Shown: one piece after another, positions 18,105 to 26,412 of the stretch
Numbering within the stretch: position 1 is the first letter of the stretch
Layout: the number at the start of each line of letters is the position of its first letter
Source: Hyphomonadaceae bacterium JAD_PAG50586_4
Lineage (GTDB): Bacteria; Pseudomonadota; Alphaproteobacteria; Caulobacterales; Aquidulcibacteraceae
DNA: 64,000 nucleotides
Direction of reading: 5' to 3'
Assembly: GCA_023242925.1 (NCBI GenBank)
Contig: CP096134.1
Coordinates: forward strand, 2,251,501 to 2,315,500
The notes under the pieces: generated by a model
Seen by the model: only the letters and a program-made list of their open reading frames with translations
Told to the model about the DNA's origin: nothing
Databases searched by the model: none
Translations under genes and position numbers: made by a program

Positions 18105-19337
18105 CTAACCCAGAAGCTTGCGCGCTTTGTGGAGCGCTTCAATTAACGCATCGACTTCCTCAAGCCGATTATAGCACGCAAAGCTCGCCCGCGCGGTGGC
18201 GGTGACGCCGAGGCGCGTCATCAAAGGCTGCGCACAATGGTGGCCGGCGCGTACCGCGACACCCTGACGATCGAGGATCTGCGCTACATCATGTGGGTGC
18301 GCGCCCTCGACGGAAAAAGCCACGATGGCGCCTTTGTCAGCCGCGGCGCCGTGCAATTTCACCCAATTGAGTTCCCGCAGGCCGGCCATAGCGCGATCGC
18401 GGAGCGCTGCTTCATGCGCCTCGATAGCGACGCGGTCCTGCGCTTCCCACCATTCGATCGCCGCATGCAAGCCGATGGCTTCGAGGATCGGCGGCGTGCC
18501 GGCTTCGAAGCGATGTGGCGGCTCATTGTAGGTGACGCGGCCCTGCTCGACGATGTCGATCATCTCGCCGCCGCCCTCGAACGGCGGCAGCGCTTCCAGA
18601 CGCTCCATCTTGCCATAGAGCGCGCCGATGCCGGTGGGGCCATAAAGCTTGTGGCCGGTGAAAGCGTAAAAATCGACGTCGAGCGCCTGCACATCGACGT
18701 GTGCGTGAACGACGGCTTGGCAGCCATCGAGCAGAACCGGCACGCCCTTGGCGTGGGCAATGCGCACGATTTCCGCAGCCGGCGTCTTCGCGCCCAGCAC
18801 GTTCGACATATGCGTGAGCGCAACCATCTTGGTGCGCGGGCCGATCAGCGCGTCCAGTGCCGCCAGATCAACGCCGCCGTCATCGTCGATATCGAGCCAT
18901 TTGAGCACCGCGCCTTTTCGCTCGCGCAGAAAATGCCACGGCACGATATTGGCGTGGTGCTCCATGACAGAGACGACAATCTCGTCGCCCGCTTTGATGT
19001 CCAGGCCAGCGGCGACGATGTTAATCGCTTGCGTGCCGCTCTTGGTGAAGACGATGTTTTGCGGGCTTGGCGCATTGATGAGGCGCGCGATGGCGGCGCG
19101 CGCAGCTTCAAACGCTTCGGTGGTCTCGTTGGCGAGCGCGTGCAGGCCGCGATGGACGTTGGCGTAGGAGCCGCGCATAGCGCCGGCCATCGCTTCGATC
19201 ACCGCTTCCGGCTTTTGCGCGCTGGCGGCGCTGTCGAGATAGACGAGCGGGCGGCCGTTCACTGCCCGACCGAGGATCGGAAATTCGGCGCGGATGGATT
19301 CAACGTCGAACGGGCGTTTGATCAAAGGCGCGTTCAT
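18105..19337 (-). CDS. sufS: Cysteine desulfurase, SufS type (group II)
   Basis: A PLP enzyme that removes sulfur from cysteine for Fe-S assembly. The 410-residue product shows YLDSAASAQKPEAVIEAM, VVSVMEHHANIVPWHFL, the PLP lysine in FYAFTGHKLYGPTGIGALYG and the catalytic Cys in AVRAGHHCAQPLMTRLG, the short group II loop. Start ATG 19337 overlaps the sufD stop as ATGA; the frame stays open further upstream inside sufD but without family similarity. It is the second cysteine desulfurase of this operon. No sufE is visible nearby, so the sulfur acceptor must lie elsewhere. Confidence 0.96.
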   Translation of the reverse strand: MNAPLIKRPFDVESIRAEFPILGRAVNGRPLVYLDSAASAQKPEAVIEAMAGAMRGSYANVHRGLHALANETTEAFEAARAAIARLINAPSPQNIVFTKSGTQAINIVAAGLDIKAGDEIVVSVMEHHANIVPWHFLRERKGAVLKWLDIDDDGGVDLAALDALIGPRTKMVALTHMSNVLGAKTPAAEIVRIAHAKGVPVLLDGCQAVVHAHVDVQALDVDFYAFTGHKLYGPTGIGALYGKMERLEALPPFEGGGEMIDIVEQGRVTYNEPPHRFEAGTPPILEAIGLHAAIEWWEAQDRVAIEAHEAALRDRAMAGLRELNWVKLHGAAADKGAIVAFSVEGAHPHDVAQILDRQGVAVRAGHHCAQPLMTRLGVTATARASFACYNRLEEVDALIEALHKARKLLG

Positions 19338-20209
19338 GCGGCGGCTCCCGCGAGCCAGGCGCGGATGCGGCCGACCAATTCGTCGTGCAGCTCTTGGGGC
19401 AGGCCGGTGGGGATCGCCTCGACCAGGAAACTCTCGATCAGCAGCGCGCGCGCTTCCGCTTCCGGCACACCGCGCGAACGCATATAGAAGAGCGCGCGCT
19501 CGTCTAAACCTCCGGCCGTGTTGCCGTGCGCACATTGCACGTCGTCGGCGTAGATCATGAGTTCGGGCTTGGCGAAAATTTCCGCGCCCTCTTCCAGCAA
19601 CATGCCGTGGTGATATTGGCGCGCATCCGTCTTCTGCGCGCCTTTGGCGACGACGATCTTGCCCTGAAACACACCGCGCCCGCCCTTGCGGGCGACGCCC
19701 TTGATGAGCTGGCGGGTTTCGCCTTGAGCGACGTGGTGATTGATGACGGAAGTAAGGTCGGCGTGGCGACCGGCGCCAGTCATGTAAACGCCGTTCAGCT
19801 CGACCCGGGCGCCTTCGCCCTCGACATCGACGAGGGTCTCTAGACGGGCCAGTTTGCCGCCTTCGGCCAGCGTGAATTGGCGCAGCGTAGCGCCCTTCTC
19901 CAGACGCACGCGCGCCATTGCGAGCGGGGTCGCCGCGCCAGTCTGAACCACAACGCGGGTCAAGATCGCACCTTCAGCGACCGTGAACTCAAACGAGCGT
20001 GCGTCGAGATGGGTTTCATCATCCATCCGTTCAACGACCAGTCGGTCTTCGCCTGCTGGCACATCGAGGCGCTGCGTGCCTGGCGCCAATTGCTCGATAA
20101 TGTCGCGGCCTTCGCGCAGCACGAGGTGCTGATCGCCCAACGCGGCGCGCAGGTCGGAATATTTCCACGCCTCAACACGGCGTGTCGGGAGGAGAGCCGT
20201 GACGCTCAC
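19334..20209 (-). CDS. sufD: Fe-S cluster assembly protein SufD
   Basis: Partner of SufB and SufC in the SufBC2D scaffold. At 291 residues it is shorter than the about 420 of E. coli SufD, lacking much of the N-terminal helical region; short SufD forms occur in alphaproteobacteria. Conserved features are RVEAWKYSDLRAAL at the N terminus, the beta-helix core, and DVQCAHGNTAGGLDERALFYMRSRG at the C terminus. It overlaps the sufC stop and the sufS start by 4 bases each. Confidence 0.95.
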   Translation of the reverse strand: MSVTALLPTRRVEAWKYSDLRAALGDQHLVLREGRDIIEQLAPGTQRLDVPAGEDRLVVERMDDETHLDARSFEFTVAEGAILTRVVVQTGAATPLAMARVRLEKGATLRQFTLAEGGKLARLETLVDVEGEGARVELNGVYMTGAGRHADLTSVINHHVAQGETRQLIKGVARKGGRGVFQGKIVVAKGAQKTDARQYHHGMLLEEGAEIFAKPELMIYADDVQCAHGNTAGGLDERALFYMRSRGVPEAEARALLIESFLVEAIPTGLPQELHDELVGRIRAWLAGAAA

Positions 20210-20955
20210 GCCGCCGCCTTCAGATACTTATCGTAGCCCTCACGCTCCAAATTCAGCGCAAGCTCAGGCCCGCCGCTATCGACGATGCGGCCGCGCGCGA
20301 GGACATGGACGCGGTCGGGTTTGATATAGTCGAGCAAGCGCTGGTAGTGCGTGATCACGAGCAAGCCGCGATCCGGCGCGCGCAAAGCGTTCACGTTCTC
20401 CGAGACGATGCGCAGCGCGTCGATATCGAGGCCGGAATCGGTCTCATCGAGTATGGCGAAGCGCGGTTGCAGCACCGCCATTTGCAGCGCCTCAAACCGC
20501 TTCTTTTCGCCGCCAGAAAAGCCGACATTCAGCGGACGCTTGAGCATCTCCTGATCGATCTTCAACGCCTCTGCCTTGGCGCGCATCAGCTTCAACAGCT
20601 CTGGCGCCGGCATGGGTTCAAGGCCCTTGGCTTTGCGCTGCGCGTTGAGCGCAGCTTTCAGGAAGGCGATCACTGAGAGACCGGGAATTTCGACCGGATA
20701 CTGGAACGAGAGGAAGAGACCTGCGGCAGCGCGGTCTTCCGGCTCCAGCGCGAGCAAGTCAGCGCCGTCGAGCGTGGCTGTACCGCTCTTGACCTCGTAG
20801 CCGTCTCGCCCCGAAAGCGCGTAGGCGAGCGTGGATTTTCCCGCGCCGTTCGGGCCCATGATGGCGTGCGTTTGCCCGGCCGGCACGCTGAGCGTCAAGC
20901 CCTTGATGATCTCGGCGCCGCCGACATCGACGTGCAGATCCTTCACTTCAAACAC
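20206..20955 (-). CDS. sufC: Fe-S cluster assembly ATPase SufC
   Basis: ABC-type ATPase of the SufBC2D complex, 249 residues. Walker A is MGPNGAGKSTLAYALSG, the signature is VGFSGGEKKRFEALQMA, and Walker B with switch is FAILDETDSGLDIDAL. The start is taken as GTG 20955 (VFEVKDLHVDVGG), the usual SufC N terminus, with AGAGAAGA upstream; a longer start at 21003 would add 16 non-homologous residues. The start overlaps the end of the small membrane-protein gene by 8 bases. Confidence 0.96.
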   Translation of the reverse strand: MFEVKDLHVDVGGAEIIKGLTLSVPAGQTHAIMGPNGAGKSTLAYALSGRDGYEVKSGTATLDGADLLALEPEDRAAAGLFLSFQYPVEIPGLSVIAFLKAALNAQRKAKGLEPMPAPELLKLMRAKAEALKIDQEMLKRPLNVGFSGGEKKRFEALQMAVLQPRFAILDETDSGLDIDALRIVSENVNALRAPDRGLLVITHYQRLLDYIKPDRVHVLARGRIVDSGGPELALNLEREGYDKYLKAAA

Positions 20956-21253
20956 GCGTCTTCTCTCTTCTGTAATCAGCGACAGTACGAACGCGATCCG
21001 CATTCGACTGCGACACTAAGATGAACCACCCACCGCCCACGATGGCGAGCACCGCAAAGATCGCGGCGCCGTGCGGAAATTCGTCGCGCATCAGCGCGAA
21101 ATAGGCGAATGACCCGGCGCCCACGAGCATCACGCCGCAGAAGATCAAGGCGCACGCCCATCCTTTCCAGTGCACAGGCGCCAGACCGCCGCGCGAATTG
21201 CCGATTGGGAAGCGGCGCGCAAACCAATATTCTCTCGCTTTGGGCTTCGTCAT
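20948..21253 (-). CDS. Small two-span membrane protein inside the SUF operon
   Basis: A 101-residue protein with a basic N terminus (MTKPKAREYWFARRFP). Two membrane segments follow (WKGWACALIFCGVMLVGAGSFAYFAL and AAIFAVLAIVGGGWFILVSQ), then a basic tail (VRTVADYRREKTRV). No family recognised. ATG 21253 overlaps the stop of the upstream lipoprotein as ATGA, and its end overlaps the sufC start by 8 bases, so it is translated within the SUF operon. Any link to Fe-S assembly is only positional. Confidence 0.75.
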   Translation of the reverse strand: MTKPKAREYWFARRFPIGNSRGGLAPVHWKGWACALIFCGVMLVGAGSFAYFALMRDEFPHGAAIFAVLAIVGGGWFILVSQSNADRVRTVADYRREKTRV

Positions 21254-21926
21254 TGCTCGAACACCTGAGCGGCGGGTTCGGCGCAGAATTTGGCTTCGGC
21301 GTCGCCAGTGCTGAGATTGAGACCGGCAATGCCGGGCGCATCGAGCAAAGAACAGGTCGAGCGGATTTGGCCGCCGGCAAGCTCTTCGCCCTCGATATTG
21401 ACGCTGGCGAGCATGTGCAGGCCATTTGCATCGAGTTGGTAGAAGGCGACGTTCCATGCCGCAGCGCTGGAGCGGGCGGGCACGGCGACGTAGCCGTCAG
21501 ATGTATTTTGGATGGTCACACCGCTGATCTCGCCGACGCGGCGATAGGCGCCGGCGTCGCCATTGAACACCCAGACACCGCTGGCGGTGTTTACGTTGCC
21601 ACGCTCGCGCGCGATCAGAATGTCGCCACGCCCGTCGCCGTCCACGTCTTGCACGCTCGGCGCCAGATACTCCGACACGTCGCTTTCCAGCATCGTTTGC
21701 AGCACAGCGCCGTTTTCGCCGAGTACATCGACGGAAACCGCGCCGCCAGGTGCGCCTTCGGCGACCGGCGAATAGCGCACGCGCAGCGTTTCATCGTTGG
21801 CGACGAGCGTGCAGCTGCGCTCGAGGTACTCCCCGTGAACTCGAGATCGGCGCAGGCCTGCTCCATCGCAAGCGGTGCATTCTGGGCGCAGGCGGCGAGC
21901 GCCATGATTGCGATGAGAGAGCGCAT
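21250..21926 (-). CDS. Lipoprotein with FG-GAP/VCBS-like repeat in the SUF operon, frameshifted
   Basis: The N terminus MRSLIAIMALAAC is a lipoprotein signal with lipobox LAAC (acylated Cys13). After about residue 30 the frame shifts at 21831-21834 (a run of four C on the plus strand; one more restores the frame). The rest continues to position 21250 with a calcium-loop-like QDVDGDGRGDILI, SGVWVFNGDAG and later strands, similar to FG-GAP/VCBS repeat proteins. Corrected length is 225 residues. It starts at an ATGA overlap with the preceding lipoprotein. Predicted outer-membrane or periplasmic; function unknown. The frameshift is probably a sequence error. Confidence 0.72.
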
Positions 21927-22426
21927 CACGGGCACAACTCCCGGCTCCATTGGTTGGCGTGAGCGCCACGGCGGCACATCCAGCGGCGATAGGCATTGGT
22001 GGGAAACCAACCTTCAGGCTCGCGACGGAATTCGACCCGCACGTGACCGGCGGCGACGGAATCGTCGGGAATGTTATCGCGCACGATGTCGGCGAAGGCG
22101 ATGTCGCCGTCTTCGCGGATTGTGAGGCTCACGTTCGCTTCACCTTCGAGCGCTTCGCCTGAAACGAGATCATGCACCGCGTCGAGGATCGTGGCGGCGC
22201 CGAACACGCCGACTTCACTTGGTTCAATGGCGATGAAGTCTTGCGGCGCTGCGGCAACGAGCAACGGATCGACTGGTTCGAGCTCCACCGCGTGTTCGGT
22301 CGCTTCACCTTCGTCGGCAAGCGGCGCGCTGGAGCCAGTTTCGTACGTCACGTCGTCTTGCGCCGGCTGACCGCACGCAGCGGCGGCCAGAACGCAAAGC
22401 GCCAAAGCCAAGTCACGCACCCGCAT
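21926..22426 (-). CDS. Lipoprotein of unknown function in the SUF operon
   Basis: A 166-residue precursor with the lipobox in LALCVLAAAACGQPAQ, so predicted lipidated at about Cys18. A disordered acidic stretch follows, then a small domain (FGAATILDAVHDLVSGEALEG, SLTIREDGDIAFADIVRDNIPDDSVAAGHVRVEFRREPEGWFP) and C-terminal RRWMCRRGAHANQWSRELCP with two further cysteines. It starts at an ATGA overlap with the sufB stop and ends at one with the next lipoprotein. No family recognised. Confidence 0.78.
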   Translation of the reverse strand: MRVRDLALALCVLAAAACGQPAQDDVTYETGSSAPLADEGEATEHAVELEPVDPLLVAAAPQDFIAIEPSEVGVFGAATILDAVHDLVSGEALEGEANVSLTIREDGDIAFADIVRDNIPDDSVAAGHVRVEFRREPEGWFPTNAYRRWMCRRGAHANQWSRELCP

Positions 22427-23913
22427 CAGCCCACGCTCCCCTCAAGGCTCACTTCGAGCAGCTTTTGCGCTTCAACCGCGAATTCCATCGGCAGCTTCTG
22501 CAGCACTTCGCGGACAAAGCCGTTAACCAGCAACGCGACGGCCTCCTCCTCCGGAATGCCGCGGGCGCGCAGATAGAAAAGCTGATCGTCGGAAAGCTTC
22601 GTTGTCGTCGCTTCGTGTTCAAACTGCGCGTCGGGCGTACGGGTTTCGACGTAGGGCGCCGTGTGCGCGGCGCACTGGTCGCCGATCAGCAATGAATCGC
22701 ATTGCGTGAAATTACGCGCGCCTTTGGCCTTCGCATGCGCGCTGACGAGGCCGCGATACGCGTTTGAAGAACGCCCCGCGCTAATTCCCTTGGAAATGAT
22801 GCGCGAGCGCGTGTTTTTACCGAGGTGCACCATCTTGGTGCCGGTGTCGGCTTGCTGGCGCCCGTTGGTCACAGCGATCGAGTAGAACTCTCCGGAGCTA
22901 TCGTCGCCGCGCAGGATGCAGCTTGGATATTTCCAGGTGATGGCGGAGCCGGTCTCGACTTGCGTCCAGCTGATCTTAGACCGAGCGCCGCGGCAATCGC
23001 CGCGTTTGGTCACAAAATTGTAGATGCCGCCTTTGCCGTCAGCGTCACCGGGCCACCAGTTTTGGACCGTCGAATATTTGATCTCGGCGTCATCGAGCGC
23101 GACGAGTTCGACGACGGCGGCGTGCAGCTGGTTTTCATCGCGCATCGGCGCGGTGCAACCTTCAAGATACGAGACGTAAGCGCCCTTGTCGACGATGATC
23201 AAAGTGCGTTCGAACTGGCCGGTGCCCTCCGCGTTCATGCGGAAATACGTGCTGAGCTCCATCGGGCACCGCACGCCCGGCGGCACGTAAACGAACGAGC
23301 CGTCTGAAAAGACCGCGCTGTTCAGCGTGGCGAAGAAATTGTCCGAGGTCGGGACCACAGAGCCCAGATATTTCTTCACCAGCTCTGGATGCTCGCGCAC
23401 GGCTTCGCTCATCGAGCAGAAGATCACGCCAGCCTTTGCCAATTCATCCTTGAACGTGGTGATGACGGAGACGCTGTCAAACACAGCGTCCACGGCGACG
23501 CGCGGTGCGCCTTCCACGCCGAGCAACACTTCGGCTTCTTTTAAGGGGATGCCGAGCTTCTTGTATGTCTCAAGAATTTCAGGATCGATGTCGTCAAGGC
23601 TTTTGTATTTTGCGCCGCTCTTGGGCGCTGCGTAATAGCGCGCGGCCTGGTAGTCGATCGGCGGATAATTCACGAGCGCCCAGGTCGGCTCTTCGATCGT
23701 TTGCCAGCGCTGGAAGGCTTCGAGCCGCCAGGCGAGCATCCAATCCGGCTCGCCCTTCTTGGCGGAAATGTAGCGGACGATCTCTTCGTTCAGTCCAGGC
23801 GGCGCAAACTCTTGTTCAAGCTCGGTGACAAAGCCGTGCTTATATTTCTCCGATTCGAGCGCGCGGGCGGCGTCAATGGTGCTCTTGTCGATGTTTTCCT
23901 TCACCGCACTCAT
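22426..23913 (-). CDS. sufB: Fe-S cluster assembly protein SufB
   Basis: Scaffold subunit of SufBC2D, 495 residues, normal length. Signatures are [77 protein letters not shown] and [19 protein letters not shown], where the conserved Cys needed for sulfur transfer lies. Start ATG 23913 forms an ATGA overlap with the upstream desulfurase; an in-frame GTG sits one codon earlier. Confidence 0.97.
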   Translation of the reverse strand: MSAVKENIDKSTIDAARALESEKYKHGFVTELEQEFAPPGLNEEIVRYISAKKGEPDWMLAWRLEAFQRWQTIEEPTWALVNYPPIDYQAARYYAAPKSGAKYKSLDDIDPEILETYKKLGIPLKEAEVLLGVEGAPRVAVDAVFDSVSVITTFKDELAKAGVIFCSMSEAVREHPELVKKYLGSVVPTSDNFFATLNSAVFSDGSFVYVPPGVRCPMELSTYFRMNAEGTGQFERTLIIVDKGAYVSYLEGCTAPMRDENQLHAAVVELVALDDAEIKYSTVQNWWPGDADGKGGIYNFVTKRGDCRGARSKISWTQVETGSAITWKYPSCILRGDDSSGEFYSIAVTNGRQQADTGTKMVHLGKNTRSRIISKGISAGRSSNAYRGLVSAHAKAKGARNFTQCDSLLIGDQCAAHTAPYVETRTPDAQFEHEATTTKLSDDQLFYLRARGIPEEEAVALLVNGFVREVLQKLPMEFAVEAQKLLEVSLEGSVG

Positions 23914-25040
23914 CACGCAGCTCCTCTGAGCGCGCGACGGGCGGCGATCTTGTTTAGCGCGTTGAGCGCCTCATCCACGTCGGTTTCCTTGGATTCATGG
24001 CCGAAGCTGACGCGCAGCGCGGTCGTGGCGAGATCAGGCGCCACGCCCATCGCCGCCAGCACGCGGCTTGAGCGCACTTTGCCGGACGAGCACGCAGCAC
24101 CAGAGCTGATGGCGACGCCCTCGATGTCCATCGCGATCACGGCGGTTTCGGCAGCGAGACCGGGCACCGCAAAGTTCGACGTGTTCGCCAGACGCGGCGC
24201 GCCCTTGCCGAAGACAACCGCGTCGCTCGGCAATCCCGCTTCGAAGCGATCGCGCATGGCGGCCAGACGCGGCGCCTCCGTAGCGCGGTCGCGTTCGGCC
24301 CATTCGACGGCGACGCCGAAGCCAACGAGTGCGGCTGCATTTTCGCTGCCGGGACGGCGACCGCGTTCCTGGCCCCCGCCGAAGCGCGTGGTCGCGAACG
24401 GTGCGCCTGGCGCGAGCACAAGCGCGCCAGCGCCTGATGGGCCGCCAAGCTTGTGGCTGGAAATCACCAGATAGGTCGCGTCGAGATCAGCGATGCTGAC
24501 AGGGATACGACCGAGGCCTTGGGCGGCGTCCACCAGCAACAACGCGCCGTATTCTCGTGCGAGTGCAGCGATCTTGGCGATAGGTTGGATCACGCCGGTT
24601 TCGTTGTTCGCCAGCAAGACGGCGAGCAGCGCGGGCTTTGGCGCATTGGCCAAAATCCCACCGAGCGCATCGAGATCAATCATCCCGTTGGCGTCAACGG
24701 GAGCGACGCGTTGAGTGTAGAGCGCGCGCGTCGCGTGTTCGAAGACGGCGTCGTGCTCAACCGCTGAGATGATCAGTGAAGCGGCGCCAGCGCTGGTGAG
24801 CGCCAAATGCAGTGCATCCGTTGCGCCCGATGCGAAGACAACATTCTCCGCACGCGCATCAACAGCATGCGCGATTTTCTCGCGCGCGTCTTCCACCATC
24901 GCTTTCGCGCGACGGCCAAAGCTGTGCACCGACGAGGGGTTGCCGCCCTGCGCCAGCGCACGCGACATCGCGACCGCCGCTTCAGCGCGCACAGGCGCGC
25001 CGGCGTTGTAATCGCAATAGATCGGCGTCTTCGTCATCAT
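23913..25040 (-). CDS. Cysteine desulfurase, IscS/NifS type (group I)
   Basis: Class V aminotransferase-fold PLP enzyme of 375 residues. PLP lysine in [20 protein letters not shown]; the long catalytic loop [21 protein letters not shown] with the active Cys marks group I. It starts [17 protein letters not shown] at 25040 (or the next ATG, 25037), two bases after the corrected iscR stop. As assembled, a frameshift in iscR makes one continuous open frame from iscR through this gene, which should not be read as a fusion protein. It likely works beside SufS in the same operon. Confidence 0.93.
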   Translation of the reverse strand: MMTKTPIYCDYNAGAPVRAEAAVAMSRALAQGGNPSSVHSFGRRAKAMVEDAREKIAHAVDARAENVVFASGATDALHLALTSAGAASLIISAVEHDAVFEHATRALYTQRVAPVDANGMIDLDALGGILANAPKPALLAVLLANNETGVIQPIAKIAALAREYGALLLVDAAQGLGRIPVSIADLDATYLVISSHKLGGPSGAGALVLAPGAPFATTRFGGGQERGRRPGSENAAALVGFGVAVEWAERDRATEAPRLAAMRDRFEAGLPSDAVVFGKGAPRLANTSNFAVPGLAAETAVIAMDIEGVAISSGAACSSGKVRSSRVLAAMGVAPDLATTALRVSFGHESKETDVDEALNALNKIAARRALRGAA

Positions 25041-25042
25041 TT

Positions 25043-25487
25043 CTATTCCGCGGCGACGCGTGCGTCGCCGTCGAAGCGTTGCTCCAGCACATCGGCCAAG
25101 GTCACCGAGATCCAGGAAGTGCTGAATGCGCGTTCCCATCTCGGCCCATAACCCGTGCGCGATGCAGCGGCCCTGCCGGCCAAGGCAGCTTTTTGTCGAA
25201 GCCTCATCGCAACGCGTGGCTTTGATCGGCTCGTTTACAGCGTCGATGATGGCGGCAATTGTCGTCTCGTTCGCAGCCTTGGCGAGGCGATAACCGCCGC
25301 CCGGCCCGCGCACGCCCGAAACCAAGCCGGCCTTCCGCATCCGCGCGAACAATTGTTCGAGGTAGGAGAGCGAAATCTCCTGGCGGCGCGCCACTTCTTG
25401 CAGCGGCACCGCCCGATCCGAGCCGCCGTGAAGCGCCAGATCGGCCATCGCCATGACCGCGTACCGACCTTTTGAGGTTAATCTCAT
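25043..25487 (-). CDS. iscR: Rrf2-family Fe-S transcription regulator IscR, frameshifted
   Basis: A winged-helix Rrf2 regulator that senses Fe-S status: MRLTSKGRYAVMAMADLALHG, ISLSYLEQLFARMRKAGLV, SVRGPGGGYRLA-type GVRGPGGGYRLA, and three cysteines (TRCDEASTKSCLGRQGRCIAHGLW) that ligate the cluster. Near the C terminus the frame breaks at 25106-25112 (GATCTCG on the coding strand). Dropping one base turns FLDLGDLG into FLDSVTLADVLEQRFDGDARVAAE and a TAG at 25043-25045. Corrected length is 147 residues. AAGGG precedes the ATG at 25487. It heads the SUF operon and very likely represses it through the box at 25602-25626. Confidence 0.93.
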
Positions 25488-25538
25488 AGCAAACCCTTCC
25501 CGCGCCCTCGCACGCTCCCAAATTCATGTGCTAGAAGG

Positions 25539-25580
25539 CGCCCCCTTGCGGGGGCGGACCCAAGATTTGGATCCGGGTCC
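25539..25580 (-). other. Two hairpins in the iscR leader
   Basis: CGCCCCC-TTGC-GGGGGCG (25539-25556) and GGACCC...GGGTCC (25556-25580, loop of 13) lie between the predicted transcription start near 25587 and the iscR ribosome binding site. They could shape leader stability or translation; no known riboswitch was recognised. Confidence 0.4.
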
Positions 25581-25593
25581 TTGTCCTGGTGCA

Positions 25594-25622
25594 TAGCTAG
25601 GATACCTGAGTATTTTGGTCAA
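25594..25622 (-). promoter_or_regulatory. Predicted iscR/SUF operon promoter
   Basis: On the minus strand TTGACC (25617-25622) is separated by exactly 17 bases from TAGCTA (25594-25599), a good sigma70-type pair. Transcription should start near 25587, about 100 bases before the iscR ATG. The -35 hexamer lies within the IscR box. Confidence 0.65.
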
Positions 25623-25626
25623 GAAT
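25602..25626 (-). promoter_or_regulatory. iscR box: Predicted type-1 IscR binding site
   Basis: The 25-base site begins ATTCTTGACC and ends ACTCAGGTAT on the minus strand. It matches the enterobacterial type-1 IscR consensus ATASYYGACT...AGTCRRSTAT at 22 of 25 positions by my count. It overlaps the -35 hexamer and most of the spacer, the geometry expected for autorepression by holo-IscR. Confidence 0.65.
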
Positions 25627-25667
25627 TTGCCGCCGATTCCGCTGGGGTCTGCAGGCTGGGGTCGTGA

Positions 25668-26354
25668 ATGCCAGAAGTGATTTTTCCGGGCGCCGCTGGG
25701 CGCGTTGAAGGCCGCTACCAAGAGCCCCCGAAGGAAGGCGCGCCGATCGCGCTGATCCTCCACGGTCACCCGCGCGCAGGCGGCTCGATGCAGGACCGCG
25801 TTACCGTCCAGCTCTATAAACTTTTCGCCGACAAGGGCTTTGGCGTCCTGCGCTTTAATTTTCGCGGCATCGGTCGTTCGCAGGGCGTGTTCGACAACGG
25901 CATGGGCGAGCTCTCAGACGCGGCCTCTGCGCTCGATTATTTGCAAGGCATGAACCCGAACGCAGAGCAGTGCTGGGTTGGCGGCTATTCATTCGGCGCC
26001 TGGATTGGTTTGCAGCTCTTGATGCGTCGCCCGGAGATCGACGGCTTCATCGCGGTGGCGCCGCCGGCCAACCATTATGACCTCTCGTTCCTGGCGCCCT
26101 GCCCAGCATCAGGCGTCATGATCTATGGCACGCGCGATAGCGTAACCACCGCACCGGACATGGAGCGCGTGATCAGCCGCATTCGCACGCAGAAGAACAT
26201 CAAGGTCGACGCCGCTATCGTTGACGGCGCCGACCACTTCTTCCGTGGTCGCGAACCTGGCCAGGACCATTTGGCCGACGTTGAGAAGCACGCGCGTGAA
26301 TACCTGGAGCGCCGCTTGGCAGGACCGCCACGGCCGCCAAGCTCAAAGCGATAA
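25668..26354 (+). CDS. Alpha/beta hydrolase
   Basis: A 228-residue alpha/beta hydrolase of the small COG2945 type. Oxyanion region ILHGHPRAGGSM, FNFRGIGRSQG, nucleophile elbow VGGYSFGAWIG (Ser), and the catalytic His in DGADHFFRG; the acid is probably the Asp of YGTRDSV. No signal peptide, so cytoplasmic. The start is ATG 25668 (MPEVIFPGAAGRVEG). It is divergent from iscR and followed by a strong terminator, hence probably monocistronic. Substrate unknown. Confidence 0.88.
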   Translation: MPEVIFPGAAGRVEGRYQEPPKEGAPIALILHGHPRAGGSMQDRVTVQLYKLFADKGFGVLRFNFRGIGRSQGVFDNGMGELSDAASALDYLQGMNPNAEQCWVGGYSFGAWIGLQLLMRRPEIDGFIAVAPPANHYDLSFLAPCPASGVMIYGTRDSVTTAPDMERVISRIRTQKNIKVDAAIVDGADHFFRGREPGQDHLADVEKHAREYLERRLAGPPRPPSSKR

Positions 26355-26357
26355 AGC

Positions 26358-26390
26358 AAAAAGCGCGGGCCTTTCGGACCCGCGCTTTTC
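26358..26390. terminator. Bidirectional intrinsic terminator
   Basis: An 11-bp stem AAAAGCGCGGG (26359-26369) / CCCGCGCTTTT (26379-26389), extended by CC/GG, with A and T tracts on both flanks. It sits between the convergent hydrolase and DUF4167 genes and is suited to both. Confidence 0.88.
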
Positions 26391-26412
26391 ATTTGCGCCT
26401 TATGCGACCGAT

